DNA from: Bretschneidera sinensis | Taxonomy: Eukaryota; Streptophyta; Magnoliopsida; Brassicales; Akaniaceae | NCBI GenBank assembly: GCA_023935145.1 | Contig: CM043700.1 | Coordinates: 33,699,456-33,763,455 of the forward strand | Reading direction: 5' to 3' | DNA length: 64,000 bases | Shown: positions 25,059 to 36,660 of the stretch, in pieces | Numbering within the stretch: the first letter of the stretch is position 1 | How the letters are laid out: each line of letters opens with the position of its first letter | Translations under genes and position numbers: made by a program | Notes under the pieces: generated by a model | Databases searched by the model: none | What the model was told of the DNA's origin: nothing | What the model saw: the letters and a program-made list of their open reading frames with translations, nothing else

Positions 25059-26384
25059 ATGAAAGGAGGTGTGCTTGGATTGAGGGCTAAAGAACTCTCA
25101 CTTATGCTCATTGTTCTTGTGTGCACAACGATTCTTATATGGGCATGGGATAGAACACCACTTCTTACTACCTTTCTCCCGCCTAAAAGTCAGGTGTTGC
25201 AGTTACCTCCAGGTTGGCATACAATGATGAATTTCCTTTTCCTTTTACATGTCATATTTTTTCGTTTTCTGTTGTTACGTTATTGTCATGGTTTGTTGCT
25301 ATGCAAATTGTTATATTTTATTTAAAAATTTATGGTGACTTGTATGGGGCCACAAGAGTGCATCAGTGGCTTTACTCACGTGCTTTACCATCCAGCTGCA
25401 GGTTTAGAGAATTCCTTGATATACTGCACTAGACAATGAGATCTCTGGAGAGAGAGCCTTATTAAATCCGATGTAAAGGATGCGTTGTCCTTTGTAATGT
25501 GGATGTGGTCATTTTACTTGTTTAAGATAAAGATTATGAATAATTTGGATATGTGGGTAATAAAAATTAGCGTGTTCATGATTGTGTTTTTATTTTTCCT
25601 TTTCTTTTTGTATGTGCTGCAGATATTATTGTAGCTTCTCCTGTAACTGGCTCAGTATCATCAAAACCAAAGATGCATGTAAACGTAGATATTTCTTCAC
25701 TTGCAGAAAAAGAGACCGCAGATAACAAAGAAGAATGGCGTGTGGGTGTAGGAACTCCGACAAGTTCTGCAAAAAGCTCTAATTCATTAACCGCTCTAAT
25801 TATGGAGGGTAAGCTATTGCTTACCCTATTTCTACCTTTTTGTAACAATACATTATGCCAAAGCCTGTTTTTAATTTGTATTTCTAGGGTTAGATATGGT
25901 ATTATTATGCAGATTCAATCTGTTATTGTCCTGCTTCTTATTTATAAACTACAAAGGTCATCAGACCAGAATGTCAAGGGGATGGCCAAAGTAGGATTTC
26001 CTATTTCTTAAATTATTCATACTAGCAACATACCTGTGCTATGCACGGATTTTGTTCAGATTTTTAATTACAAAAGATTAGACACAAAATAGTGACACAA
26101 TTCTAATTTGGTGACTACAAAAACTAATTATTATATATTGTGGTAATATATATAATCATTATATATGTTATTAGTAAAATTATAATTATATCACTACAAA
26201 AATTTAATTATGATATTATTATAATAATATAATAAAGTGCAATTATTAAATATTTTTTAGGATAATTAAATAGTAATAATAATAGATTTAAGAGTAATTA
26301 TTAGAGATAAATAGAGAGGAAGAGAGGTTTTAATGTTAAGAATTTAATGTCATTTAGACTAGGTGCAGCCACAATGTAAAGGAC

Positions 26385-26436
<52 letters not shown>

Positions 26437-29404
26437 TATTGTAGCAGTGCTCAACTAGTTCTCTACTATTGAATGTGTTTTGTCTTTCCAAACATTACTT
26501 TGGATATTCTTTTTGACGTTGTGGGAATCTTGAACTTTGTTTCCCTATCTGTATCTGTTATACGGTATATTTCACGTGCAGAAACTCCCCAAACTGTAGC
26601 AGAAGGAGCAAAACGAAAACATATCCAGGAAGAAGAGAAAAGTGACAGTGCACAAAGTGAAACAACTCGGAGAGAAGTAGAAATAGAACGCAAAGTAAGT
26701 TTGGGAGAAAAGAATCCAGAACAAGAAAGACAAAGCTTTGATGTAGTAGCACCAATTGGTAAAGCATCTTCAGTGAGTGGAAAGTATGATAGGAATTTGA
26801 CGATGTATGTGGAAAATCAAGGTAGAATATTACTTATGTGAATCATTCATGTGTTATGAATTATGAGTCTTGTAGACTTCACTCTTATGGAAACTCAAAG
26901 AAGAGAATCTAATGAGATTATTTGTTATATGATTTGTGTCTGATGGAAAAATGGAATGGTGTACATGCTCATGATATAGATTATTCAATTTATGACCTAC
27001 CCTTTAATGGCACACAATTTAAGATCTCTGTATCAGAGTATTTATTTTGCTTTTGGATGTTTTACTTGTTCAAACTTTAGGCTGCTTTCATTTCAAAGGG
27101 CAGTCCATCCTTATCAAAAAAAGGGCAGTCCATCATTCAGTCACTGTAATATTAGCAACTTTAGAGGGAGGCCAGGAAACATTAGTACAGTATGTCCTTA
27201 CAAAAACAATTAAAAAAAAGCTTATAGAAAAAAAAGAGAGAGGAAAACACAAGTACATAATGGCATTCTAATGTTTGGTGAAAACATTGTTTCCTCTTAG
27301 AAAACCTGGCATATTTATTTTGCATGCAACAAAGGTGTATAATTCAGTTCTTTCCAGATAAATTTTCAACAGTATATCACCTTTATTTTTTTAGTTGGTT
27401 CCTTTATGATGTTGTTTCTGGTCGCAATAGTTTCTATTATATATCTGTGAGCCAAGCATTATAATTGATGAGTTACTGATTAGTGAATTTCATTTTGTCT
27501 CCAGCTTGTAATTATGCGAAAGGAAAATGGGTTGTAGACAATCACCGGCCTTTGTATTCTGGGTATGGTTGTAAACAATGGCTGGCATCAATGTGGGCTT
27601 GCAGGTTGATGCAACGCAAAGATTTTGCCTATGAGAAGCTACGGTGGCAACCGAAAGATTGTCAAATGGAAGAATTTGAAGGGTCGAAGTTCTTAAGAAG
27701 GTACTAGAACATGTTGGCTTTGAATATATTTCATATTATAAGTCAAACCTTTGTATAGTTGTTTTAACATGGTTGTGGCCTCTCGCACAGTGAACCCATC
27801 TTCACCTATGTTAGAAATACTTTTCTAACAAGGCTTTTTATTTTTATTCTATAAGTGTGTTATGAACTTAGCTAAACTTGACTAGTTTTACAATTTTAAA
27901 GTTTGGTTTCATTCCCTGAAACAACTTGAAGTTGGTTTTTTATGCAACTTGCCTGGCCGACCAGATGAAGTTAGCTGGGCTCTGAGTTAAGTGATGGGGC
28001 AAATGGGACAAATTGAACCTGGAAAAGCATGTACAAGTGTATGACATGGCAATAAATTTTGATGAATTGACTACTTCTCCAGTTGTAGGATGTGATTGTG
28101 TTCTTTAAAATTATATCAATCTAAATCAAAGTCCAGCCGCACCAACTCTCAATATAATCAAGGTAGGGCTCAGTCTTATATCATCAAACACTATCTTTGT
28201 TAAGCATATCCAGGTAATGCTAAGATTGTGCCATGCTGCTGGTTGGATGGTTTGCTCTTTGTAGGTGACACCAATCAGGCAGCCTGTCTGAGTTGGATGC
28301 ATGCGAGGATGGTCTCCCAGGGTTTCTGAGTTATTTTAGCTGCTATAAATATAGTTTTTCGTAATTTCAAATGATGAGAAGCCCAGAATTTGAGGAGATA
28401 GGGTTATGATCCTCTTCTTGGGCTGGGTTTTGCATTCATCTAGGTTTATGCATGCTCTTGTCTTGCCATGTTTTTTTCTTTGGTTCCGAATTTATATGAA
28501 TAATTTCTATGCCTTTTGTTTTAGTATAATTGAGAATTTTTTTGACCATATGAAAATTGTGTTGATGCATTCCAGGATGCAAGATAAAACTTTAGCTTTT
28601 GTTGGAGATTCACTGGGCAGACAGCAATTCCAGTCTATGATGTGCATGATTACTGCTGGTAATGAGAGCTCTGATGTCTTAGATGTTGGAAAAGAGTTTG
28701 GACTTGTCACACCAAAAGGTAGTAAGCGCCCTAATGGTTGGGCATATCGATTTCCAGGAACCAATACTACCATCCTCTATTACTGGTCTGCGGCCCTCTG
28801 TGATTTGGAGCCTCTTGACATAAAAAAACCAGACACTGGTTATGCCATGCATCTTGATCGTCCGCCGGCATTCTTGGGCCAATTTCTTCACAAGTTTGAT
28901 GTCTTGGTTCTCAACACAGGGCACCATTGGAATCGAGGGAAGCTTAATGCTAACCGATGGGTCATGCATATTGGAGGTGTGCCCAACACCGACAAGAAGT
29001 TAGCACCCATTGGAAATGCGAAGAACTTCACAATCCACTGTATGGTTAGTTGGGTGAACTCACAGCTCCCTAAACATCCACGTTTGAAGGCTTTCTATCG
29101 GAGCATCTCCCCTAGACATTTTTTTAATGGAGATTGGAACACAGGAGGGAGCTGTGACAATACCAGCCCTATGTCTGTTGGAAAGGAAGTACTACAAGAT
29201 GAGTCTAGTGATTATAGTGCTGCCAGTGCGGTAAAGGGGACAGGAGTTAAGATTTTGGACATAACAGCTCTATCCCAGCTGAGAGACGAGGGTCACATAT
29301 CTCGGTTCAGTATCACAGCTTCCCCAGGAGTGCAAGATTGCTTGCACTGGTGTTTGCCAGGTGTTCCTGACACATGGAATGAAATCCTTTTTGCACAAAT
29401 TTAG
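25059..29404 (+). CDS. TBL: Trichome birefringence-like protein (TBL14-16 type), five coding exons, 534 aa
   Basis: A predicted Golgi type-II membrane polysaccharide O-acetyltransferase acting on cell-wall glycans (xylan, mannan or pectin; substrate not deducible). Exons are 25059-25212, 25623-25808, 26582-26821, 27505-27700 and 28576-29404, with GT-AG borders and consistent phases, 1605 nt in total. A single membrane segment lies at about residues 14-30, then a low-complexity charged stem (about 52-193). The TBL domain opens with [20 protein letters not shown]. The GDS esterase-like motif ([11 protein letters not shown]) is at 269-271, and the DxxH motif in [19 protein letters not shown] has Asp513 and His516. 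Both catalytic signatures are present, so it looks functional. Assignment to the 14-16 subclade is from memory of C-terminal sequence and less certain than the family. Confidence 0.92.
26390..26432. repeat. (AT)n microsatellite in TBL intron 2
   Basis: An uninterrupted run of about twenty AT dinucleotides. Confidence 0.95.
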
Positions 29405-30139
29405 TCTCAGGTTGTTACTGCTGGATGAAGAGTTCTTATAGTGTGCTTTTGACTTATAAGTAATAGGGTCATCGGAACTTACTGATAGCCCTTCTGCGCA
29501 GGATTGCAATCACTTGGCATGGGATATGTACACTGATTTCCATGTCGGAGTCCATCTGTGGAGAAAGTAACAATAATAAGGATCATAGGCCGATTCTATA
29601 TTGAGGTGTGGACCATATATAAAGATATCTGTGGTCTGCGCATTTGTAGGTTTATAAATTATCTCAAATTGATAGTTTAGGTATATTTTTTATTTGTTTT
29701 TCCTTTTGGGTGAATGAGGGAAATTCATAGTTTAGTTTACCATTTTCTTTTTATCTATTTTTGTGGTCACTCTGAACTGAAGATTGGCATCCCTGATTGT
29801 AGTCGGGGAAAGGGACTAGGAGAGAAGGGTAACACTAGGAAAGAAGATACGGAATTGTGGATTTGATGTGAACCAATGTTTATTTATATTTTTTACAAGA
29901 AGTATTTAGCATGCATTCCTGTCATCTGATTCTCTAGTTTGAAATCTTTGAATTGTCTTCTGATTTGTGAGAAATATTCTGAACGGTAGAAAATAACAAA
30001 CGGAATGGTCGCTGCTCAAGTGCATTTAAGTGTTGATTGAGTCTGCATTAATAAAAAAACCTTCTCCGTGGCAATGTCCTCTCTGCCTCTCCATTTGGAT
30101 GCATGGCATTCCATCTCTTTGTCCCGTGATCATGTCAGC
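29405..30139. other. 3' UTR of the TBL gene and following spacer
   Basis: Directly follows the TBL stop codon. It is moderately AT-rich with no coding sequence recognised and no obvious second gene. Confidence 0.5.
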
Positions 30140-30425
30140 ATTTAAATATGTTAGCGGTGTCTCCACAACTATCTTCTTCATAATCATGATTCAGTTTAAA
30201 GACTATGGATAAGCTTGAACGCACTTTTTCTAAATTATTCATGGAGAACTATAGCACATCATAGCAAACAAGAAAGGATTTAAATATGATAGCGGTCTCT
30301 CCACAGCTACCTTCTTCACAATCATGATTCAGTTTAAAGACTACGGATAAGCTTCAACCCACTTTTTCTAAATTATTCATGGAGAACCCTAGACATTCAT
30401 AGCACGTCATAGCAAACAAGAAAGG
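30140..30425. repeat. Tandem duplication, two ~140-bp copies
   Basis: Copy 1 at 30140-30277 and copy 2 at 30278-30425 both begin ATTTAAATATG, share ATCATGATTCAGTTTAAAGA and TTTCTAAATTATTCATGGAG, and end AGCAAACAAGAAAGG. Copy 2 has about 10 extra bases (CTAGACATTC). They are directly adjacent, with a 138-bp offset. Non-coding. Confidence 0.88.
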
Positions 30426-31023
30426 TGGTAGAAATTGTGGAGTTCACGGATCAAATCACTATTCCAACCAAAGCCTTTTATTACAGAGAAAATATCTTCA
30501 TTTTTTTATTGAATAAAGATTGGGAGATCGCAGGGTTGTACATCACTCCTGTAGAAATGATCTCGAAAGTTTAAATGGTATTTTTTTTGAAAACCTGAGA
30601 ATAATTAGTACCTACTCGAAACGCATGAGTTTAATAATATTTTCGATGTGTCATGTTCTGATCGACAGAGATCGTAGACGAACATTTGTGATCTCATTAT
30701 CATTATTTTTTTTTGTTATTTTGATGAGGTAAAGATTAAACTCGAATTTTTTTTTTGAACAATTAAAATATAACCACTAAATCAAAAAGTTGTGGATTTA
30801 TCAACACTCTTTTTCACATTAACTGCTAAATTGATAAGTTCGTTTTGAGTTGATTAGTAAAGAAATGAGTCAGATGACTAATCAAATGAGAGTGATTTGA
30901 GGACAGAGACATCCAATATTGTTTCAATTAATAAATCGCAACTAACAGTCAAGCTAAGCAAAATGTTGATTCTGTTCTTTACAAAAGTTTTTCTTTAACA
31001 AATTGTTTTTCCATTTTAAGTCA
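30426..31023. other. AT-rich spacer left of the gypsy element
   Basis: No gene or repeat recognised; the open frame at 30520-30732 matches nothing known. The last five bases (AGTCA) are the likely target duplication of the adjacent element. Confidence 0.45.
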
Positions 31024-31566
31024 TGTTGATGCCAAAAATTTGTTATTGCTGACGTGGCTTGGGTACTGACGTGACTTCGGTGCTGACGTGGCTTCGGCCC
31101 TGCACAGATAACAGGAATGAACTAAAGGCCCGGAAGGAGGGGAGGGGGAGACCTCCGAGGGCACTCTGAAGCTTAAGTTAGATCGAAAGCTTAAAAATGG
31201 GCGAGGCCGAGGGTTAAATCTAAAAGAGTTTGGGTGTAAGTAGATCAAATCTGAATGAAATATGAAGTCCATACCTCGGCTTATTTATAGCCTTCTGAAC
31301 GAGGATTGCCCACGTCTCGTCAGTGTGAAGACATTGATTGCACGTTTAGGGGACGGTGTGTCGTAGGGTAGCTATAGGGCAGCGTGCCGTAGGGTGGCTG
31401 CAGGGTTGCGTGTGTAGGCGGCTGTAGGGCGACATGTCGTAGGGTGGTGTAGGGTGGCTGCAGGGCTGCGTGTGTAGGTGGCATGTTATAGAGGGGGCCT
31501 AAGTGTAGGTTTATTGGGCCGTTCTTTATCGGGCCGGAGTGTTATGGGCTACATCAGGCCTCATCA
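31024..31566 (-). repeat. 3' LTR of gypsy element (543 bp)
   Basis: Begins TGTTGATGCCAAAAA and ends CAGGCCTCATCA on the plus strand. It aligns with 41076-41684 through AAATCTGAATGAAATATGAA and a TATTTATAG box. It contains short internal repeats of the type GTAGGGTGGCTGCAGGG (about 31370-31480). It lacks about 56 bp present in the other LTR near its outer end. Confidence 0.92.
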
Positions 31567-31570
31567 CAGG

Positions 31571-31584
31571 CCTTTCACTTCCTT
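31571..31584 (-). promoter_or_regulatory. Polypurine tract of gypsy element
   Basis: On the minus strand AAGGAAGTGAAAGG lies four bases from the LTR start, the expected place for the plus-strand primer. Confidence 0.65.
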
Positions 31585-31923
31585 GAGTACATTTATGTGC
31601 TTAAGGAAGTATTGTGGGGCACGATCTTTTAATGAAGGAGACAGTATGTCGCGCTTGGACAGAATCGAGCTGAGCGCGAGTGGAGCTGAGTACGTATGTA
31701 GCAGTCCGAGCGCTTGGTCTTGGAGCACTGGGTGTCCGACCCTAGGGACACTCGCAGCATGCGTGAGTCAACCTTGTATTAATGACAAACCTTGGGAACG
31801 AGTTTGTCGCTCTTGGGAAATGAAACGACATCTGGAGAAGTGTGTGAGTGGCCTTGGGATCTTAAAGGTCTCATTTTTTTTGTGCTTGCATTAAATGCCC
31901 TCATTGAACGAGTTTTCCCTTCC

Positions 31924-32470
31924 TATAAAAAGGGGGTTTCTGTTAGCAAATCCAAACCAAAGTGAGTTTAAGAGTCTAGAACTAAAATCCCAGTGCTCGG
32001 ATGGTAGTGGTCCATGAGAGGGACGAGAGTCAGCAATTCCTTGAGGGATTTATGGAAGCCAAGAAGAGGGTCGAGGCCAAGTTTCCGGAGGTAAACTCCT
32101 CTGGCCTTGTTCTGTTGGAGTCTGAGGAGAAGCCTGCCTCGGGGAAGGAGTAGCCTGAAGGCAGGAGCAACCGAGAGGGCAAGAAGAACATCAAGGCCCA
32201 AGGGCGTCCATCTTAGGAGAAGAGCATCCAAGTTCAGTATGAGAGACGCCCACCACAGGGTAGTGGCCCAGGACAAGTCTCAAGACAAGAAGGCTGAGGC
32301 AACCTCTTCCTTGATTGACTTGTATTAGAGTAGTAGGTTTTTTCTTTGTAATTCGAGGCCGTTAGAGTCCTCTTTTGCTTGTACTTCGAGGTCGTTAGTT
32401 GTAATACTTTGACAAATTAATAAAATATTCTTCTTTCAATTTTTGCTTTGTATAATCTTTCTGTTTTTAT
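31924..32470 (+). pseudogene. Second, partial copy of the element's antisense ORF (3' end), with TATA box
   Basis: A TATA box (TATAAAAAG, 31925-31933) lies about 70 bp above an ATG at 32001 that opens MVVVHERDESQQFLEGFMEA. The segment QQFLEGFMEAKKRVEAKFPE resembles the C-terminal part of the main antisense ORF (QYLIGFNEARRKAKSLYPEV, near 35158). The sequence then decays with stops at about 32149 and beyond. The downstream part has a similar 'ggccgttag...aattaataaaat' 3'-UTR-like end, parallel to that after 35405. Interpreted as a duplicated and eroded accessory-gene end. Confidence 0.55.
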
Positions 32471-32497
32471 ATTTCGCTTTCCATAAAACAATGGCTT

Positions 32498-33000
32498 GAT
32501 TTTGGGCGAGACCTTGGCCGAGTGTTTGAAGAGAAGTTCGAAACCTCGGTCCTGGAGAAATTTTGGCCGAGCGTGTAAGGAACAACTCAAACACTCGGAC
32601 TTGAAGAAATTTTGGCCGAGCTTATGAGGAGCAGCTCAAACACTCGGACTTAGAGAAATTTTGGCTGAGTGTTTGACAAACAGCTCAAACGCTTGGACTT
32701 GGAAAAATTTTGGCCGAGCATTTGACAAGCAGCTCAAACACTCGGACTTGGAAAAATTTTGGCTAAGCGTTTGACAAGCAGCTCAAACTCTCGGACTCAG
32801 AGAAATTTTGGCCGAGCGTTTAACAAGCAGCTCAAATACTCGGACTTGGTGAAATTTTGGCCGAGAGTTTAGCAAGCAGCTTAAACACTCGGACTTGGCG
32901 AAATCTTGGTTGAGCGTTTGGCAAGTAGCTTAAACGCTCGGACTTGGCGAAATGTTGGGCGAGCCATCAGGACTTGGCGAAATCGTGCTTTTGGTTTTAC
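32498..33000. repeat. 49-bp tandem repeat array, ten units
   Basis: The phrase AAATTTTGGCCGAGCGTTTG...CAGCTCAAACACTCGGACTTGG recurs with its TTTT-equivalent position at 32512, 32561, 32610, 32659, 32708, 32757, 32806, 32855, 32904 and 32953, an exact 49-bp period without indels. It lies between the antisense ORF and the 3' LTR of the gypsy element. 49 is not a multiple of three and both strands contain stops, so it is not a coding repeat. Tandem repeats in this region are known from Tat/Retand-type elements. Confidence 0.93.
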
Positions 33001-33281
33001 TCCCATTTTGTACTCGTGGGCTTTCTTTCTGCTTTGGGCCTTATGAGTCCTTCTATTTGACTTAGGCCTGATGGGCTCTTTCTCATTTTAGGCCCATAGG
33101 TTCTTCTTTTATAGGCGCAGTAAATAATGGCGACTATCATTAAATGGTGGTGCGCTGGGTGTAGTAAAGGGCGTGACAACTGGCACCTCAGGGTATGTAA
33201 ACAGCGCCTGGGTGACAGCAAAGAGCGTTCTCTCGTTTGACGAGCCAAGTTAATACACCTCATTTTTGTTGCCACAGCCCC

Positions 33282-33288
33282 TATATAA
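33282..33288 (+). promoter_or_regulatory. TATA box of the antisense ORF inside the gypsy element
   Basis: CTATATAAGAGGG sits about 120 bp above the ATG at 33406, a normal plant core-promoter spacing, and faces opposite to the element's LTR transcription. Confidence 0.6.
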
Positions 33289-33405
33289 GAGGGTCCTTCC
33301 TCACTACAATTCTCACTTGTATTTTGAGAGATCTTGAGAGCATAAGTTTGCGAGAAACAGTTAGAGAGCGCTCGATCTGCTTCAAAACATTTTTTGGTGA
33401 GTAAG

Positions 33406-35405
33406 ATGTCTGATAGTGAGATAAGTGGGGATCTTTCGAGGGAGTTGGAGGAGGCAAAGGATGTTTCCTCCAACGATGAAATCTCTTCTTTGGAGGCTGC
33501 CCCTTGGGATGGGACTCTGGCCCTTGTGCTTTACGTTCCAAGGAAAGGGAAGGGAGAGGAGAGTGAGGATAGAGAGTCATCTAGAGAGGAGGATGTCAAG
33601 GCGTCGATGCTCATTAGGGACGACGCCTTGGATACTGAAAGGGAGGAATGGACGTTCAAAGCGAACTCCATTTCAAGTGTGGTAGAGGAGTCTGAACTTG
33701 TGGGGATGAGAATTAGGTATAGGATCCCCATGGAGTACCATTTGAGGGTACCAGAAAGAGGGGAGAGGGCTTGCAATGCTCTCCCTAGCTAGGTTCCTTA
33801 CGAGCTGTGCGTTTACGAACACCAGCTGAAGACTGGGCTTAGGTTCCCTCTCCATCCGTTCTTTTGATCGGTGCTTAGATACTTCGATATCGCGCTGAGT
33901 CAACTGGTACCCAACTCCATCCAGCTGATCCTGGTATTCATTGTAGTGTGCCAGGAGGTGGAAGGGGTGATAAACATGAATCTGTTCAAAGCCCACTTCC
34001 AACTAGCCTGCCTTGGTCATTCGGGGTGGGTTATCGTGAGTTCGAGGAGGCAGAAGAGGGTTTTAAGGAACAAGCCTTCTTCCATTAAAAGGTGGAAGGG
34101 GGCTTTCTTTTTGATAAAGAGTGTCGAGAGCTTCGACATCCTCCTTTCTTGGAGCTTGGAGCGTGTTGACAACCGAGAGCAGGAGACATTGAATGCCATA
34201 CTGGTCGCGCCTTTGGAAATTGAGGTGCTTGGAGATAACGAAGAGCTCCACAGAAGCGGCCTCTGCTCTCCTAACCTTCCGCCAAACCTCGAGCACGGTA
34301 GCTCATAGTGATTTTGATTTTTTTAATCTAAGTTATTAACGCCCATTTTTTGATGCAGAGATGGAGTTAGCTGCTAAAGCTAGGGAGAGGCCCAGACGTA
34401 TGGCTCGAGAGAAAAAGAAAGCTACGAAGTCGGGTGGCTCTACATAGGAGCAGAAGAAGAAGGCTCGAGCCTCGTCCCCGGTGCCCATTGCTGCGGAGAG
34501 CCCTTCGAGGCCTCCAGTTCCCGAGGAGAGGGCGGATCCTGTCGCACCCACTCCTCCACCGGGACGGTCCTCATCCAGGGAGGTGTTGGAGCAGCTTCCA
34601 TCTTTATGCCCCGGTGGGCATTGAGGGTGGATGATTCCGTGTTTGCGCATCCGAAGGTTGTTCGCGAACACCTTATCAGGGGAATCCCCTCCCCCCCCGT
34701 GATTTTGTGGAGATCTCGGCGAAGCCCTTCGAGGCGCTTTGCTCGGCCATGGAGACCCCTATCTCTCAGGTACGGTTTCTTTCTTTTGTCCTGGTTCTTC
34801 AATTTGTTCGTTTTTCTTTTTAACTGTTCTTAACAATGCTTTTGTTCTAGGCTGGAGTCCTTGGCGGGATCCTCGCTCAGCGAGGTGCTGACATGGTGGA
34901 ACACTTGGAGAAAATCGAGCACAAGCTGGAGGAGACCCGAGACCTGGTCCGGGCCTTGTCTTCCTCCCTAGAGGCGACTGAAAGGGCCAAGAACACAGTG
35001 GTAATGGAGAGGGACCATCGCCGCCGGGCCGAGGAGGCTCTAAGGAAGGAGAACAAACTACTGAGGACTGAGATGGAAGAGGTGCTTGCCAAGGTCGCCG
35101 AAGGAGAGAAAGCTGCGGCCAAGGCCGAGGAGGCCTTAGTGGACGAGGTTGGGGCTCAGTACCTGATAGGCTTCAATGAGGCCAGGAGGAAGGCTAAGTC
35201 CCTTTACCCGGAGGTTGACTTTTTCGAGCTTGATCTAGGTGCCTTCTCTGGAGACTCGGGCGCCACTGCTGCTGGAGAAGATGCAGAAGATACCGCCGTA
35301 GTTGGCGTCGTGGAGAGCGAGGCTCAAGAGACTACTAGGGATGAGGCCCAGGAGGTGGTGGGGGGCGAGGGCGAGGCCCACGAGTTCCCTATTTCTTTAG
35401 AATAG
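33406..35405 (+). pseudogene. Antisense spliced accessory ORF of gypsy element (putative Transposase_28-type plus coiled coil)
   Basis: A plus-strand gene inside a minus-strand element. Likely exons are 33406-34297, 34359 to about 34770, and 34851-35405, with borders CACG|GTAGCT, GATGCAG|AG, TCTCAG|GTACGG and TTCTAG|GC. Exon 1 contains RYRIPMEYHLRVPERGERAC, YELCVYEHQLKTGLRFPLHP and PSSIKRWKGAFFLI, resembling the plant 'putative gypsy type transposon' (Transposase_28) domain. Exon 3 is a long charged coiled coil (about 34893-35220, starting MVEHLEKIEHKLEETRDLVR) with an acidic tail. It is broken by in-frame stops at 33790-33792 (TAG), at about 33865 (TGA) and near 34446 (TAG), and by a frameshift around the C-run near 34690. 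Function is unknown; the domain name comes from family memory. Confidence 0.7.
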
Positions 35406-35539
35406 ATTTTCCTTTTTTTTGTTTTTTGTATCCAAGGCCAATAGCGCCTAATTTTTGTACCTTCATTTTTAACTTAATGAAATTTCAGAACCTTTCTTTA
35501 AACTTTGGACTTTATTGATTCTTTACTTTACATTTTACA

Positions 35540-36660
35540 TCACCGATAGAATTTACGAAGGTTCTTCGCATTCCAAGTGCGAGGGACCGGCTTGCCATCT
35601 AACTCTTCGAGCTCGAAAGTGCCCATCCGGCAAACTCTTCAGATTCTGTATGGGCCTTCCTAATTTGGGACGAGCTTTCCTGTCTGTCGAAGGTGAGACA
35701 CTTCACCCTTCCACAAGACGAGGTCATGGAGTTTGAAGTTTCGGTTCCAAACTCGGGAGTTGTAATACCGGGCCTCTTCTGTTGGTACGCAGCTAAGCGG
35801 ATCTGTGCTTTGTCTCACACTTCGTCAACCAAGTCTACGCTCATCCATAAGGCTTCCTCATTATTACTTGGTTCAAAAAACTGCACTCGCATAGACGGAA
35901 TTTCGATTTCGACTGGGATGATGGCTTCTAAACCGTACGTCATGAAAAACAGGGTTTCTCTTGTCGGCATATGCATGGTGGTTCAGTAGGCCCAGAGAAC
36001 ATCAGGGAGCTGGTCGGCCCACTATTTATCTTTCTCGTCTAGTCTTTTCTTGATACTTTAGAGAATAGTCCTGTTGGTGAATTCGGCCTGGCCATTAGCT
36101 TGGGGATACCCGACTGATGAGAACCGATGCTCGATTTGGAGGTCTTCATAGAATGTTTTGAACCGGGAGCTATCGAATTACTTTCCGTTATCGGTGACCA
36201 AATCTCGAGGAATCCCGAACTGACAGACGATCGACTGCCAAACGAAGTTTCTAGTTTGGTGATCCGTGATGTTGGCTAATGGTTCTACCTCGACCCACTT
36301 GGTGAAATAATCAATGGCCACAATGAGGTGTTTCTTTGGCCCCGCTGCTGTGGTGAACAGACCTAGGATATTCATCCCCCACATAGCAAAGGGAAGTGGA
36401 CTAGTGATTGAGGTGAGGAGATTAGCAGGCTGCTGCGGCACTGGAGAATACTATTGATAGCTTCTGCATTTTTTGACCAAGTCAGCTGCATCTTCTTTCA
36501 TGTTGGGCCAGTAATACTCTTGGCGTAGAACCTTGAAAGCGAAGGCTCGAGCTCCTAGGTGATTTTCGCATATGCCTTTGTAGACTTCTCGGAGGGTGTA
36601 ATTGGCCTCGACCAGGCCGAGGCATCTTAGGTAAAGCATAGTCAGAGCTCTCTTATACAA
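35540..36660 (-). pseudogene. Gypsy integrase region, decayed
   Basis: Minus-strand translation shows the zinc-binding HHCC part (ending VLRQEYYWPNMKEDAADLVK and KKCRSYQ, about 36455-36520). The rve core follows: PFAMWGMNILGLF, HLIVAIDYFTKWVEVEPLA and FGIPRDLVTDNGK (36178-36390), then QANGQAEFTNRTILQSIKKR and YGLEAIIPVEIEIPS farther left. A stop separates the zinc region and core at 36450, and others follow. The integrase would insert the element's cDNA; this copy is inactive. Confidence 0.88.

Noticed and set aside
32498..33000. Regular 49-bp array resembling a CRISPR
   Set aside because: Whole units are repeated with no unique spacers, in a plant retrotransposon; it is an ordinary tandem repeat.
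32997..33580. Minus-strand frames of 99 and 158 codons
   Set aside because: Opposite-strand shadows of the antisense accessory gene and its promoter region; composition is not protein-like.
35515..35989. Plus-strand frames in the gypsy element
   Set aside because: Complement of the integrase C-terminal region, which reads as recognisable protein on the minus strand.
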